From assembly GCF_018760365.1 (NCBI RefSeq), contig NZ_JAHIAB010000003.1, forward strand, positions 62,001-126,000: DNA of 64,000 nucleotides, in the 5' to 3' direction. The notes beneath the pieces were generated by a model. The model did no database searches. It worked only from the letters and a program-made list of their open reading frames with translations, and had not been told where the DNA came from. Source of the stretch: Pseudooceanicola endophyticus. Its GTDB lineage: Bacteria > Pseudomonadota > Alphaproteobacteria > Rhodobacterales > Rhodobacteraceae. The position numbers and the translations under genes are program-made. Numbering within the stretch: position 1 is the first letter of the stretch; each line of letters opens with the position of its first letter. This document shows, piece after piece, positions 24,780-33,750 of the stretch.

Positions 24780-26795
24780 TCAGAAGGTCCGCGACAGCGT
24801 CAGGCGGAAGTCGCGACCGGATTCCGGGTAGGACGCGGAGCTGGTCGTGTACTGGGTCACGTAGTACTTGTCGAAGACGTTATCGATGCCGAAATCGACG
24901 CGCATCCCGCCCATCGGACGGCCCTCGGGGACGGTGTAGCTGACGGCGATGTCGTTCACGCCCCAGCCGGCCTGATGCAGGTCGTTGAGGTCCTGCGCCA
25001 CGCCGCCGCGCAGGGTCCAGCTGACATCCAGCCCGTTGGCGAAGGTCTTGCCCAGCGTCAGGCGGCCCTGATCGGTCAGAGCATAGGGATAATCGCTGTC
25101 CCCCGAAGAGGTCCGCTGACGGTATTTGTTCGAGAAGCTCGTGACCATCGAGGCGCGGGTGTAGAAGCCGCTGGCCAGACGGTAGCCCAGCTGCGCCTCA
25201 AGCCCGGAACTGCTTTGCAGCTCGTAGGCGGTGCTCGGGTAGCTGTTGGCGTCCCAGACGTCGATCTTGTAGACCCCGATCGAGGCCTCCAGCCCGTCGC
25301 CCGAGGTGATCACGCTGTCGCCATGGTAGCGCAGCCCGGTCTCCCAGGTGCGGCTGTGCGAGGTGTCCTCGCCCCAGTATTTGCCGTTGCTCCAGGTGTT
25401 GCCGGCATATTCCGGCAGCGTCAGCCCTTCGCCATAGGTGAAGGAGGCATAGCCGGTGAAGCCGTGGCCCAGACCCTTTTCAAGCCCCAGACCGGCGGTG
25501 CGGGCGGTCGAATCCATGTCGTCGAGGTCGGCGCCGGTGCTGCTGTGCAGGTTGGTAAGCTGCTGATGCTCGATCCGGGCACCGGCAGAGAGGCTCCAGT
25601 CCTGGCCAAAGTCCATCTGGTCCATGGCAAAGAGCGCGGTGCGGTCGTATTCGCCATCCCCGGCGACGCCGCTCATCACGCCATCATGGTCCTGATGCGC
25701 GAAGGAGACGCCGGCGCGCAGCGTGTGATCCACCGACCCGGTGCTGAAGCGCGCGGTGTTGGTGGCGGCCAGCGTGTCGGTGTCGACGTCGTAATCCCCC
25801 GCGAACATCGAGGAGATCATCGAGAGACCCTCGATATGGTATTGCTGACGGGATCGCGCATAGCTGACCTCAAGATCCACCAGCGGGTTCGAGGCGGGCT
25901 TGTAGGTATAGCTCAGCTTGGCGACATTGCCGGTGCGGTCGCGGTTCACGTTGCCGAAGATCGACAGCATGGAGGCGGTCGCATAGGGCACGTTCTGCTG
26001 CACGCTTTCGGAGCGGTCGTAGCTGAAGGTCAGCGCCTGATCGCGGTTCTCGCCAAAGCGGTAGCGCGCCTTCAGCAGCAGCGAGGGCACGTTGTAGCCG
26101 CCCAGGTCGATCTCGTCGCCATGGCCGTCCTCGCGGTTCTCGGAATAGCTGCGCGAGTAGTTGGCAAGGAAGTCGAAGTTCTCGTTCGCCTGCCAGGCCA
26201 GGGTGGAAGAGGTTTTCCAGCCGTTGCCGTTGGAATTGGCGCCCAGCACCTGGCGGAACTTGAAGCCGGGGGTGTCGCCGGTCAGATCGGCGGCGTTGAT
26301 CGTCTCCATCGCCACGGTGCCGCCCAGAATGCCCGAGCCGTATTCCAGCGAGGCCAGCGGCCCTTTCAGCACCGAAACCTGCTTCAGCAGCAGCGGATCG
26401 ACGACCTGGCCCGCGTTGTCGCGGTAGTAGTTGCCGCCGGCGGTCGACACCCCGTCCAGCGCGGTCACGACGTTCTGGGAATCCGGCATCGCCGAGTTGC
26501 CGCCATAGCCGCGAATGCTGATCGAGGAATGCAGCAGGTCGCTGGAGCGGGTGGTGGTGACGCCGGGCACGTCCTCGACCGCCTCGGCGACGGAGGTGGC
26601 CTGCTTCTTCTGCATCGCCTCCTGGGTGATGGTGGCGGTGCCCGAGGTGCCGGCGGGGCCGGTATCGGTGTCATCGGCCACGGTGATGGCATCAAGGGAG
26701 GTGGTCTCCTGCGCCTGGGCGAGGGGGATCACACCGGCGGACAGCAGAAGGCCAAGGGCCGTTGTCACGGCCAGCCGGTGACGGACATGCGTCAT
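24780..26795 (-). CDS. hmuR: TonB-dependent haem receptor
   Basis: 671 residues. A signal peptide (cleaved near AQAQE, about residue 28) is followed by a TonB-box-like region (TTSLDAITV), a plug domain (AEAVEDVPGVTTTRSSDLLHSSISIRGYGG) and a 22-strand barrel ending in the aromatic-terminated RDFRLTLSRTF, as outer-membrane proteins require. It is the last gene of hmuS-T-U-V-R, 62 bases after hmuV, with GGAG upstream of the ATG at 26795. It should take up haem or haemin from the outside with TonB/ExbBD, which are not in this window. The haem assignment rests mainly on the operon. Confidence 0.92.
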   Translation of the reverse strand: MTHVRHRLAVTTALGLLLSAGVIPLAQAQETTSLDAITVADDTDTGPAGTSGTATITQEAMQKKQATSVAEAVEDVPGVTTTRSSDLLHSSISIRGYGGNSAMPDSQNVVTALDGVSTAGGNYYRDNAGQVVDPLLLKQVSVLKGPLASLEYGSGILGGTVAMETINAADLTGDTPGFKFRQVLGANSNGNGWKTSSTLAWQANENFDFLANYSRSYSENREDGHGDEIDLGGYNVPSLLLKARYRFGENRDQALTFSYDRSESVQQNVPYATASMLSIFGNVNRDRTGNVAKLSYTYKPASNPLVDLEVSYARSRQQYHIEGLSMISSMFAGDYDVDTDTLAATNTARFSTGSVDHTLRAGVSFAHQDHDGVMSGVAGDGEYDRTALFAMDQMDFGQDWSLSAGARIEHQQLTNLHSSTGADLDDMDSTARTAGLGLEKGLGHGFTGYASFTYGEGLTLPEYAGNTWSNGKYWGEDTSHSRTWETGLRYHGDSVITSGDGLEASIGVYKIDVWDANSYPSTAYELQSSSGLEAQLGYRLASGFYTRASMVTSFSNKYRQRTSSGDSDYPYALTDQGRLTLGKTFANGLDVSWTLRGGVAQDLNDLHQAGWGVNDIAVSYTVPEGRPMGGMRVDFGIDNVFDKYYVTQYTTSSASYPESGRDFRLTLSRTF

Positions 26796-26857
26796 GTAGG
26801 GTCTCCAGTAGAGCGGTTCTTGGGGTCTGGGCTGGCTTTTGCTGGCGGTCGGGGGCC

Positions 26858-27649
26858 TCAGGTGGCTGCGGACTGCGGCAGCAGCCAGGGCCGGGCACCC
26901 GGGGGGGCCGTGTTGGTGCGCAGCGCGCAGCCGTAACAGGCCGAAAGATCGTGGTCGGTCAGCACCTCTTCGGGGCGACCGGCGGCGCGTAGGCGACCGG
27001 CCTGCAACAGCACCACCCGGTCGGCATACATCGAGGTCAGGTTGAGGTCATGCATCACCGCCACCACGCCGCCGCCCGCACGGGCATAGTCATGGGCCAG
27101 CTGCATGATGCTGAGCTGATGGCCGATGTCGAGCGCCGAGACCGGCTCGTCCAGCAGCAGCCAGCGGGGAGCGCCCTCCAGCACCGGCTCCCAGATCTGG
27201 ACCAGCACGCGGGCCAGCTGGGCGCGCTGACGTTCGCCCCCTGAAAGCTGCTGAACCATGCGGCCCTCGTGGCCGGCAAGGCCGACGCGGGCGATGGCGG
27301 CGCGCACCAGCGTGGTCGGATCGCCGGGATGGGCGCGGGCCAGTCCCGCGCTCAGACCCAGGCGGACCAGCTCCAGCAGGGTGAAGGGAAAGGCGACCTC
27401 GGCCGATTGCGGCAGCACGGCGCGCAGCTGGGCCTGACGGGCGGGCGCCAGATCGCGCAGGTCCAGCCCGTTCAGCCGGATCTCTCCGTCATAGGCGCGC
27501 GCGCCCGAAAGCGCCGACAGCAGCGACGTCTTGCCCGAACCGTTCGGGCCGACGATGGCCGTCACCTCTCCGGGACGGGCGGTGAAATCCACGTCGTGCA
27601 GCACGCGGCGCTGGCCGTAGCGCAGGTTCAGGGATTTGGCACTCAGCAT
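26858..27649 (-). CDS. hmuV: haem ABC transporter ATP-binding protein
   Basis: 263 residues, a single ABC domain of the FecE/HmuV type: Walker A GPNGSGKT (34-41), signature LSGGERQRAQLARVL, Walker B WLLLDEPVSALD and a switch histidine in VMHDLNL. HmuV drives haem import through HmuU. It starts 4 bases after the hmuU stop codon. Confidence 0.95.
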   Translation of the reverse strand: MLSAKSLNLRYGQRRVLHDVDFTARPGEVTAIVGPNGSGKTSLLSALSGARAYDGEIRLNGLDLRDLAPARQAQLRAVLPQSAEVAFPFTLLELVRLGLSAGLARAHPGDPTTLVRAAIARVGLAGHEGRMVQQLSGGERQRAQLARVLVQIWEPVLEGAPRWLLLDEPVSALDIGHQLSIMQLAHDYARAGGGVVAVMHDLNLTSMYADRVVLLQAGRLRAAGRPEEVLTDHDLSACYGCALRTNTAPPGARPWLLPQSAAT

Positions 27650-27653
27650 TGCA

Positions 27654-28727
27654 TCAGCCCTCCAGCAGGGCGCGGTTGCGCATCAGGATCCACAGGAAGA
27701 ACGGCCCGCCCAGGGTCGCGGTGACGATGCCGATGGGCAGTTCCGCCGGCGCGACCAGGGTGCGCGACAGCATGTCGGCCAGCAGCAGCAGGATCGCCCC
27801 CAGCAGCGCCGCATTGGGCAGCAGGCCCCGGTGTTCCGGCCCCTGCACCAGCCGCAGCAGATGCGGCACGACGATGCCGACAAAGCCGATGCCCCCGGTG
27901 ATCGCGACCGAGGCCCCGACCGAGGCCGCGACGCTCAGGATCGCGATGCGTTTCATCTTCTGGATGTCGACGCCCATGTGCAGCGCCACCGCCTCTCCCA
28001 GCGACAGCGCATCGAGGGCGCGGGCCAGGAAGGGGGCGGCCAGCAGGCCCGCCGCGATCAGCGGCCCGGCGACCAGCAGCTTGGCCCAGGTCGCCCCGGC
28101 GACCGAGCCCATGCTCCAGAACGTCAGGTCGCGCAGCTGGTTGTCGGTGGCGCGGTACAGGATCAGCCCGGTCAGCGCCCCGGTCAGCGCCGCCAGCGCG
28201 ATCCCCGCCAGCAGCATCGTCGCGACCGAGGTCCGCCCGCCGCGCGTGGCGATCATATACAGCACCAGCGTTGCCGCCCAGCCGCCCAGGAAGGCCGCCA
28301 GCGGCACCAGCGCGCCCTCGGTCATTGCCAGAAGCGGCGCCGGAAGCAGCCCGCCCAGCACGATGGCCGCCACCGCGCCCAGCCCCGATCCGGCGGAAAC
28401 GCCGACCAGCCCGGGATCGGCCAGCGGGTTGCGGAACAGCCCCTGCATCACCGCCCCCGAGACCGCCAGCGCCGCGCCCACCAGCGCGCCGGTCAGCACC
28501 CGAGGCATCCGGATGTCCCAGACGATGGTCATCTCGGCGAGCGAGGCCTGCGCCAGCCCGAAGCGCGCCAGCAGGGCGCCGATCACGTCGGTCTGCCCGG
28601 CGGCACCCCAGCCCAGGCCCGCCAGCATCACCAGCACAAGGCCCAGCACCAGCAGGGCGCGCAGCGTCGCGGCCCGGGCGCGCCGGTCGCCGGAGGTCAT
28701 AGGTTCCGAGGGGCTGAGGATCGCCAT
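27654..28727 (-). CDS. hmuU: haem ABC transporter permease
   Basis: 357 residues, FecCD/BtuC-type permease with about ten helices. Typical segments are RMPRVLTGALVGAALAVSGAVMQGLFRNPLADPGLVGVSAG (spanning helices 2-3) and GGIGFVGIVVPHLLRLV. It forms the inner-membrane channel of the haem importer with HmuV and HmuT. The ATG at 28727 lies 3 bases after the hmuT stop; an internal ATG nine codons on is an alternative. Confidence 0.95.
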   Translation of the reverse strand: MAILSPSEPMTSGDRRARAATLRALLVLGLVLVMLAGLGWGAAGQTDVIGALLARFGLAQASLAEMTIVWDIRMPRVLTGALVGAALAVSGAVMQGLFRNPLADPGLVGVSAGSGLGAVAAIVLGGLLPAPLLAMTEGALVPLAAFLGGWAATLVLYMIATRGGRTSVATMLLAGIALAALTGALTGLILYRATDNQLRDLTFWSMGSVAGATWAKLLVAGPLIAAGLLAAPFLARALDALSLGEAVALHMGVDIQKMKRIAILSVAASVGASVAITGGIGFVGIVVPHLLRLVQGPEHRGLLPNAALLGAILLLLADMLSRTLVAPAELPIGIVTATLGGPFFLWILMRNRALLEG

Positions 28728-28730
28728 GGC

Positions 28731-29570
28731 TCAGGAGGCTCCGGCCAGCAGGGCGGCGTGCAGGGTGCGGGCGAATGCGGCGGTGCGCGGGCCGAAGCCA
28801 AGGGCGGCGGGATCGACGCGCACCAGCGCGCCCCGGTCACCGGCGGGGGTGCGGGCGACCGCCGGCAGCGACAGGATGTCGGCGTCAGAGCTGTCCATCT
28901 GCCGCGCGCCGGTCGATGTCATCATCAGGATCACCTCCGGGGCGGCGGCGATCAGCGCCTCGTCCGAGAGGATCCGGTAGCCGTCGAAGGAGCCGGCCAT
29001 GACATTCGTCGCGCCCGCAAGCGTCAGGATGCCGTCGGCGCCGGTATGGCCACCCGCGACGGTCAGCCGCCCGGCCTGATCCGAGAGCACGAAAAGCACG
29101 CGCGGATGCGGGCCCTTCGCCACTTCGGCGGCAAGGGTTTCGAAGGCCGCGGCCTCCTGGCGGGCGAGCGCCTCGGCCTTGTCGGGCAGGTCGACGGCGG
29201 CGCCGATGGTGCGGATCTCGGCCAGCACGCTCTCGGCGGTGTAGCCGTCATGGACCTCGATCAGGGGCAGGGCGGTGGCGCGCAGCTGGTCCAGCACCTC
29301 GGGCGGGCCGGCGCTGTCGCGGGTGATCACCATGTCGGGGCCGACCGACAGCACCCCTTCGGCGGAAAGCTGGCGCATGTAGCCGACATCGGGCAGCGCC
29401 AGCGCCGCTTCGGGAAAGCGCGAGGTGCTGTCGCGCGCGATCACCCGGTCTCCGGCGCCCAGGGCGAACAGCGTCTCGGTCACCGCGCCGCCGATGGCGA
29501 CGATCCGGTCGGCGGCGGGGGCCGCCACCGGCAGGATGGCCAGCAGCAGCGCGCTCAGAAGCGGTTTCAT
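28731..29570 (-). CDS. hmuT: periplasmic haem-binding protein
   Basis: 279 residues with a signal peptide of about 19 residues (LLLAILPVAAPA). The mature part is a type III (BtuF/TroA-like) binding protein: RIVAIGGAVTETLFALGAGDRVIARDSTS, PDVGYMRQLSAEGVLSVGPD and a long connecting helix. This is the HmuT/PhuT class that hands haem to HmuUV. The start codon overlaps the hmuS stop (ATGA). Confidence 0.94.
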   Translation of the reverse strand: MKPLLSALLLAILPVAAPAADRIVAIGGAVTETLFALGAGDRVIARDSTSRFPEAALALPDVGYMRQLSAEGVLSVGPDMVITRDSAGPPEVLDQLRATALPLIEVHDGYTAESVLAEIRTIGAAVDLPDKAEALARQEAAAFETLAAEVAKGPHPRVLFVLSDQAGRLTVAGGHTGADGILTLAGATNVMAGSFDGYRILSDEALIAAAPEVILMMTSTGARQMDSSDADILSLPAVARTPAGDRGALVRVDPAALGFGPRTAAFARTLHAALLAGAS

Positions 29571-30622
29571 TCGGCGGCCTCGCGCAGCGAGGGGATGGCA
29601 TCGAGGATGGCGTGCCAGCCGTCCAGCGTCTCGTCGGTCTCGGTGCGCTGGCCGAAGCACTGGAAGATCAGCTCTCCGCGCGCATCGAAGGCCTCGATCG
29701 AGGTGGCGGGACCGCGCTTGGTGGGTTTCTCGACCACGTAGACCTCGGCGATATGGTCGTTGCGCAGGTGGATGTTCACCTCCGGGTCCAGCACGTTCAG
29801 CCAGGGGCCCATGGGTTTCAGCGTGTCGAAAGTGCCCCAGTGGATCTGGATATGGCCGCGGTTGCCGACGAAGAAGCCGACCCGCTGATGCGCGGCGGAA
29901 ACGGCCTCAAGCCAGTCGGCAACGGCGCTGACGGCGACGCGGCGGGCGAAGGGCGCCCCGGCCATGCGGTAGGCGCCAAGGCGGTTCATCCCGAGGCGCG
30001 TGCAGATCCGGTTGAACTGGTGCGTGTCGGTCATCTTGCGCCATTCGGCCACCAGCGCCTCGCGCTTGCCGGGGGCGGGGCGGGCGCCTTCGGGGGCGGG
30101 GGGCGCGTGCGGGTCGATCTCGGGCGACTGGTCGTCCAGGCGCAGCTCCGCGATCAGCGGCGCCCAGGCCTCGGTGTTGGACTCCTCGCGCAGGTAGATC
30201 TTCTGGAGCGCCTCGCCGTAGCGGTCGAAGACCTGAAGCGAGCGGCGCAGGCCCTTCGCGGTCTCTTCCTCGACGGCGAAACCGTAGGTCCAGTATTTCG
30301 GGAACAGGCGGGTGTCGATCTCCTTGCCCAGCACGAAGGCGGCATGGGCGCCGGAATGGTAGTCGCCGAAGGTGCCGACGCGTTCGAGCACGCAGGAGTC
30401 GTTGCGGGTCAGCGACATGATGCGCCCCAGACGCGCCATGTTGGGCATCAGCACATCGGGATCGGCGGCGATGCGGGTGACGCTGAAGGGGGCCGGGGCG
30501 CCGGTATGGGCGGCGACCAGCGCGGCTTCGGAGACGTTCAGGGAAGCGGCCAGGTCGCGCGCGCGCAGCGTGCTGTCGCGACGGGCGGCGCGGAGGGTTT
30601 CGGCGGGGGGGCAGGCGCGCAT
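29567..30622 (-). CDS. hmuS: haem-degrading/haem-trafficking protein HmuS
   Basis: 351 residues, the usual length of HemS/HmuS/ChuS proteins, which consist of two repeats of one fold and bind haem in the cytoplasm. Recognisable parts are LRARDLAASLNVSEAALVAAHTG at the N-terminus, MSLTRNDSCVLERVGTFGD, FVGNRGHIQIHWGTFDTLKPMGPWLNVLDPEVNIHLR and IAEVYVVEKPTKRGPATSIEAFD. It heads the haem operon. The ATG at 30622 has AAGG upstream and gives the expected N-terminus. The probable promoter and iron-responsive box lie about 210 bases upstream, so the mRNA leader is long. Confidence 0.95.
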   Translation of the reverse strand: MRACPPAETLRAARRDSTLRARDLAASLNVSEAALVAAHTGAPAPFSVTRIAADPDVLMPNMARLGRIMSLTRNDSCVLERVGTFGDYHSGAHAAFVLGKEIDTRLFPKYWTYGFAVEEETAKGLRRSLQVFDRYGEALQKIYLREESNTEAWAPLIAELRLDDQSPEIDPHAPPAPEGARPAPGKREALVAEWRKMTDTHQFNRICTRLGMNRLGAYRMAGAPFARRVAVSAVADWLEAVSAAHQRVGFFVGNRGHIQIHWGTFDTLKPMGPWLNVLDPEVNIHLRNDHIAEVYVVEKPTKRGPATSIEAFDARGELIFQCFGQRTETDETLDGWHAILDAIPSLREAAE

Positions 30623-30834
30623 GGCGGACCTTTCGCAGGACAAGGGGGCCGGACCCGCGGGCGGGCCGGACATGGGGCAGGATGCGGAAGCAGCCTTCGG
30701 GGACGGGGACAGGCAGAACGCGTCTGCGCAACGCCACGAGGGGCGGCGGTGGCGGGGCCTGCGGTCCGGTGTCGGTGAAATGGGAAAGGGGCTAGCTGCC
30801 GATCCGGCGCTTGCTGATCTCTGCCTATTATTCC

Positions 30835-30849
30835 TGACAAATATTGTCA
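30835..30849. promoter_or_regulatory. TGA-N9-TCA box (RirA-type iron operator) over the hmu promoter
   Basis: TGACAA-ATA-TTGTCA is a perfect 6-bp inverted repeat that matches the iron-responsive IRO consensus TGA-N9-TCA bound by RirA in alphaproteobacteria. A consensus -35 element TTGACA on the minus strand (30850-30845) overlaps its upstream half; the -10 is less clear (TAATAG or TAGGCA). Binding here would block haem-operon transcription when iron is plentiful. Confidence 0.65.
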
Positions 30850-30850
30850 A

Positions 30851-31329
30851 TATTTTCGCGTGGGGTTTTTGACCGTCGGGACTTGCGTTGCGTCAGCTTT
30901 GGGCAGGGCGCGACCGTGCCGCGGGGGCGCGGCGGCCCGAACGGCATTCCATGCGGTGGCGGATGTCTTCAGGCCGCGGCCAGGGGCCCGGGCGCATGTG
31001 GATCAGGCGGTCCGCCGCCGGCGCGGCCCCGGGATGAGCAACTTGCCGCTTCCGGCCCGTCAGGATGATTGACCGTATCCGTACCATCTTCCACACTTGA
31101 TCCGAGGCCGGTGTGTTTCCCTCAATCCGCCGTGAGACGCGCTCCCCGTTTCCATGGTCACCGGCCTCGCCTTTTGACCCGACGCCCGGGTCTTTGTCCG
31201 AGGCGACAGTTGCGTAGCGTCACCCTGGGCGCTATGCACCGCATCAATTTCAGCGCGCATCCATTTGGACTGACTCGGCTTCGGGCGCCTGGACATCTTT
31301 GGGAGAGGATGTGGCGCCCGGGGCCGTTT
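30851..31329. other. non-coding gap between the hmu promoter and a LysR gene
   Basis: About 480 bases with no protein I can support; the short open frames are arginine- and glycine-rich and have no ribosome-binding site. It holds an imperfect hairpin at 31282-31320 (8-bp outer stem, 5-bp inner stem) just beyond the LysR stop codon, which may end that transcript. No tRNA or known small RNA is recognised. Confidence 0.4.
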
Positions 31330-32238
31330 TCAGAACAGCCCCTTCATAAGGCTGTTGAGCCACAGGATCCCCGCGTCGCTGCGGAAATTCGAATGGTAGT
31401 GGGTGCGCACGTCGATGGGGGGAAAGATCTCGGGCATCTCCATGGTGCGGAACTCCCGGCTTTCGACCAGACGGGTGGCGACCGAGGCGGGGTAGATCGC
31501 CGCCAGGTCGGTGGAGCGCACGATCTCGGGGATGACCGAGAAGTGTTCGATCTGCGCGCGGATGGTGCGGAAGATGCCGTGCTGTTCCAGCACCGCGCGC
31601 ACGGTCTGGTAGCCGGTCGCATTCACCGCCACCTCGACGAAATCCAGTGTCAGAAGGCTGTGCGGCGTCAGGTGGGTTTCGCTGCAGGGATGGCCGTCGC
31701 GTACGATGCAGACAAAGCGGTCGTCCAGCAGCAACATGCTTTCGAACTCGGGCGGCGAGAGGTCGGGCAGGAAGCCGAAGGCCATGTCCACCTGGCCCGA
31801 GCGCAGCTTGGCCTCGATCTCTTCGGCCTCAAGCTGGACGGAGCGGATGCGCACCCCCGGTGCATGGGTCAGCAAGGGCGCCAGCAGCCGCGGCAGCACG
31901 TAGCTTTCCGAGATGTCCGACATCGCCACCGTGAACACGCGCGCGGATTTCTGCGGATCGAAACTGCCGTGCACCGTCATGGTCTCGCGCAGCGTGTCGT
32001 GGCAGGACTTGAACGGAATGTAGAGCCGGCGGGCGGCGGGGGTCGGCTCCATCCCCTTGCCGATGCGGGTGAACAGCGGGTCGTCGAACTGTTCGCGCAG
32101 CCGTTTCAGCGCATGGCTGACCGCCGGCTGGGTCAGGTTCAGCCGGTCGGCGGCGGCGGTGACAGAGCGCTGATCCCAGAGCGCCAGGAAGACGCGGACC
32201 AGGTTCAGATCGAAGGTGTTGAAATTCATCTGGCTCAT
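31330..32238 (-). CDS. LysR-family regulator, divergent from a flavin-reductase gene
   Basis: 302 residues. The N-terminal helix-turn-helix (LVRVFLALWDQRSVTAAADRL, LTQPAVSHALKRLREQFDDPLF) and the sequence that follows (RIGKGMEPTPAARRLY) belong to the NodD/PnbR-like group, which often senses aromatic compounds. It diverges from the flavin-reductase-domain gene across a 64-base gap and probably controls it. The start at 32238 has only a poor ribosome-binding site; ATG at 32229 is an alternative. Confidence 0.88.
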   Translation of the reverse strand: MSQMNFNTFDLNLVRVFLALWDQRSVTAAADRLNLTQPAVSHALKRLREQFDDPLFTRIGKGMEPTPAARRLYIPFKSCHDTLRETMTVHGSFDPQKSARVFTVAMSDISESYVLPRLLAPLLTHAPGVRIRSVQLEAEEIEAKLRSGQVDMAFGFLPDLSPPEFESMLLLDDRFVCIVRDGHPCSETHLTPHSLLTLDFVEVAVNATGYQTVRAVLEQHGIFRTIRAQIEHFSVIPEIVRSTDLAAIYPASVATRLVESREFRTMEMPEIFPPIDVRTHYHSNFRSDAGILWLNSLMKGLF

Positions 32239-32302
32239 GCCTGAAATTAGGACAATTCATCCAGGTTATCAAGCTGCACGCCCTATGGTGCCGGGACCCA
32301 GA

Positions 32303-32911
32303 ATGGACGGCGTCATGACTCATCTTTCCTTCGACCCTGCCACCCTCGACGACCGCGACGTCTACAAGCTGCTGAGCGGGGCGATCCTGCCGCGTCCCAT
32401 CGCGGTGATCACCAGCCGCTCGCCCGAGGGGGTCGACAATGCCGCCGCCTTCAGCTTTTTCGGCGTGCTGAGCCATGCGCCCGCCACCGTCGCCGTCGGG
32501 ATCGAGCCGCGCCCCGATGGCAGCCGCAAGGACACCGCCCGCAACATCCTGGAAACCGGGGTGTTCACCCTGCACATTCCCGATGTCGCCATGGCCCGCG
32601 CCGTGCAGGAGATCGCCGCGCCGCTGCCGCCCGAGGCCGACGAGATCGCCCTGGCCGGGCTGGAGACGGCACCGGGCACCCATGTTGCCTGTCCGCGCCT
32701 GCTGGCCGCCCCGGTGGCACTGGAATGCCGCTTCCGCCAGCGGCTGGAGCTGGGACCGGCCCGCGACATCCTTGTGGGCGAGGTGCTGGGCATCTTCATC
32801 CGCGAGGGCGCGGTGAACGACCGCCTGCATGTCGATGCCGGCGCGCTGGATGCGCTCGGGCGGCTGGGCGGCGCCAGCTACGTGACCACCCGCGACCGGT
32901 TCGAACTCTAG
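32303..32911 (+). CDS. flavin reductase-like domain protein
   Basis: 202 residues with the FMN-binding split-barrel of the flavin reductase-like family: GAILPRPIAVITSRSPEGVDNAAAFSFFGVLSHAPATVAVGI and KDTARNILETGVFTLHI. Such proteins bind FMN, reduce free flavin or act as oxygen-dependent oxidoreductases. ATG at 32303 follows GGGA; ATG at 32315 is equally possible. Divergent from the LysR gene, which likely regulates it. It lies on the opposite strand from, and outside, the Rieske operon, which has its own smaller flavin reductase, so it need not be part of that pathway. Confidence 0.85.
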   Translation: MDGVMTHLSFDPATLDDRDVYKLLSGAILPRPIAVITSRSPEGVDNAAAFSFFGVLSHAPATVAVGIEPRPDGSRKDTARNILETGVFTLHIPDVAMARAVQEIAAPLPPEADEIALAGLETAPGTHVACPRLLAAPVALECRFRQRLELGPARDILVGEVLGIFIREGAVNDRLHVDAGALDALGRLGGASYVTTRDRFEL

Positions 32912-32988
32912 GCCCGGTCGATGCCGGGGCAGGGCAGAGACCACTGCCCCGACATTTTCGGCGCGGGTGGAAAGGTTGCGGTTGATTT

Positions 32989-33004
32989 GGATATGATCTT
33001 TTCC
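32989..33004. promoter_or_regulatory. TetR operator copy 1, upstream of tetR
   Basis: GGATATGATCTTTTCC matches the perfect palindrome at 33717-33732 in 14 of 16 bases and, like it, is followed by TAA. It lies 13 bases before the TetR start codon, suited to autorepression. Confidence 0.75.
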
Positions 33005-33017
33005 TAATAATGCGACC

Positions 33018-33662
33018 ATGACCCAGATGACCCAGCCCAGGATGACCCAGACCGCCTTGCCCGAGCCCCGCAGTGCCGGCCCCGGCCGCCCGCGGGAATT
33101 CGACCTTGCCCAGGTGCTGGACCGGGCGGTTCTTGTGTTCCGCGAAAAGGGCTACAACGCCGCTTCGATCGGTGATCTCTGCGCCGCGACGAAACTGTCC
33201 TCGGGCAGTCTCTACAAGGCCTTCAAGGGCAAGCAGGGGATCTTCCTTGCCGCTCTGGCGCGTTATGTGAGCGGTCGCGATGCGGTGCTTGCGGCACGCC
33301 TCTCGGAGGCGCCCAGCGGACGGGCGGAACTGCGCGCCTTCATCTCGGTCTATGTCGAGGCCAGCCAGGGCGCGGAGGGGCGCACGGGCTGCATGGTCGT
33401 CGCCGCCCTGGCCGAGATCACCACGTTCGATCCGGCCCTGTCCGAGCCGGTGCGCCAGGCCTATGGCCGGCTTGAGGCGCGCATTCTGGGGATCTTCGCG
33501 CGCGGGCAGGCCGATGGCACGCTGCGCGTCTGCGGCGATCCGGTGACCCGGGCGCGGCTGCTGCTCTATACGCTGCAGGGGATGCGGCTGGCCGGCAAGG
33601 TCGGCTGCGCCGAGGCCGGCACCGCGCATCTGGTGGACGAGGTCCTGCAGCTTTTCGACTGA
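33018..33662 (+). CDS. TetR-family repressor of the adjacent MFS exporter
   Basis: 214 residues. Residues 30-75 form the TetR helix-turn-helix (VLDRAVLVFREKGYNAASIGDLCAATKLSSGSLYKAFKGKQGIFL). The C-terminal half is a helical ligand-binding domain containing GCMVVAALAEI, seen in AcrR-type regulators. The start is at 33018; it has no clear ribosome-binding site, and an in-frame ATG eight codons later is possible. Matching operator sequences precede both this gene and the MFS gene, a strong sign of a repressor/efflux pair. Confidence 0.9.
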   Translation: MTQMTQPRMTQTALPEPRSAGPGRPREFDLAQVLDRAVLVFREKGYNAASIGDLCAATKLSSGSLYKAFKGKQGIFLAALARYVSGRDAVLAARLSEAPSGRAELRAFISVYVEASQGAEGRTGCMVVAALAEITTFDPALSEPVRQAYGRLEARILGIFARGQADGTLRVCGDPVTRARLLLYTLQGMRLAGKVGCAEAGTAHLVDEVLQLFD

Positions 33663-33716
33663 CCCCGCGTTTCCCTTGCGGCCCGCAGCCCCCGCCTCCC
33701 TTGCTGACCTCATTTC

Positions 33717-33732
33717 GGAAATGATCATTTCC
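33717..33732. promoter_or_regulatory. TetR operator copy 2, upstream of the MFS gene
   Basis: GGAAATGATCATTTCC is a perfect 16-bp palindrome 18 bases upstream of the MFS start codon and 8 bases before its AGGA ribosome-binding site. Together with the copy at 32989-33004 it predicts co-repression of tetR and the exporter. Confidence 0.8.
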
Positions 33733-33750
33733 TAAAGCTCAGGATCCTTC

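Noticed and set aside
30844-31072. Short overlapping frames beyond the haem promoter
   Set aside because: Arginine-, glycine- and proline-rich translations without ribosome-binding sites or any familiar motif; they overlap one another in several frames. Treated as non-coding.
32303-32911. Flavin reductase as part of the Rieske operon
   Set aside because: It lies on the other strand, behind a TetR/MFS pair and a terminator, with its own LysR regulator; the operon already has a flavin reductase at 36988-37503.
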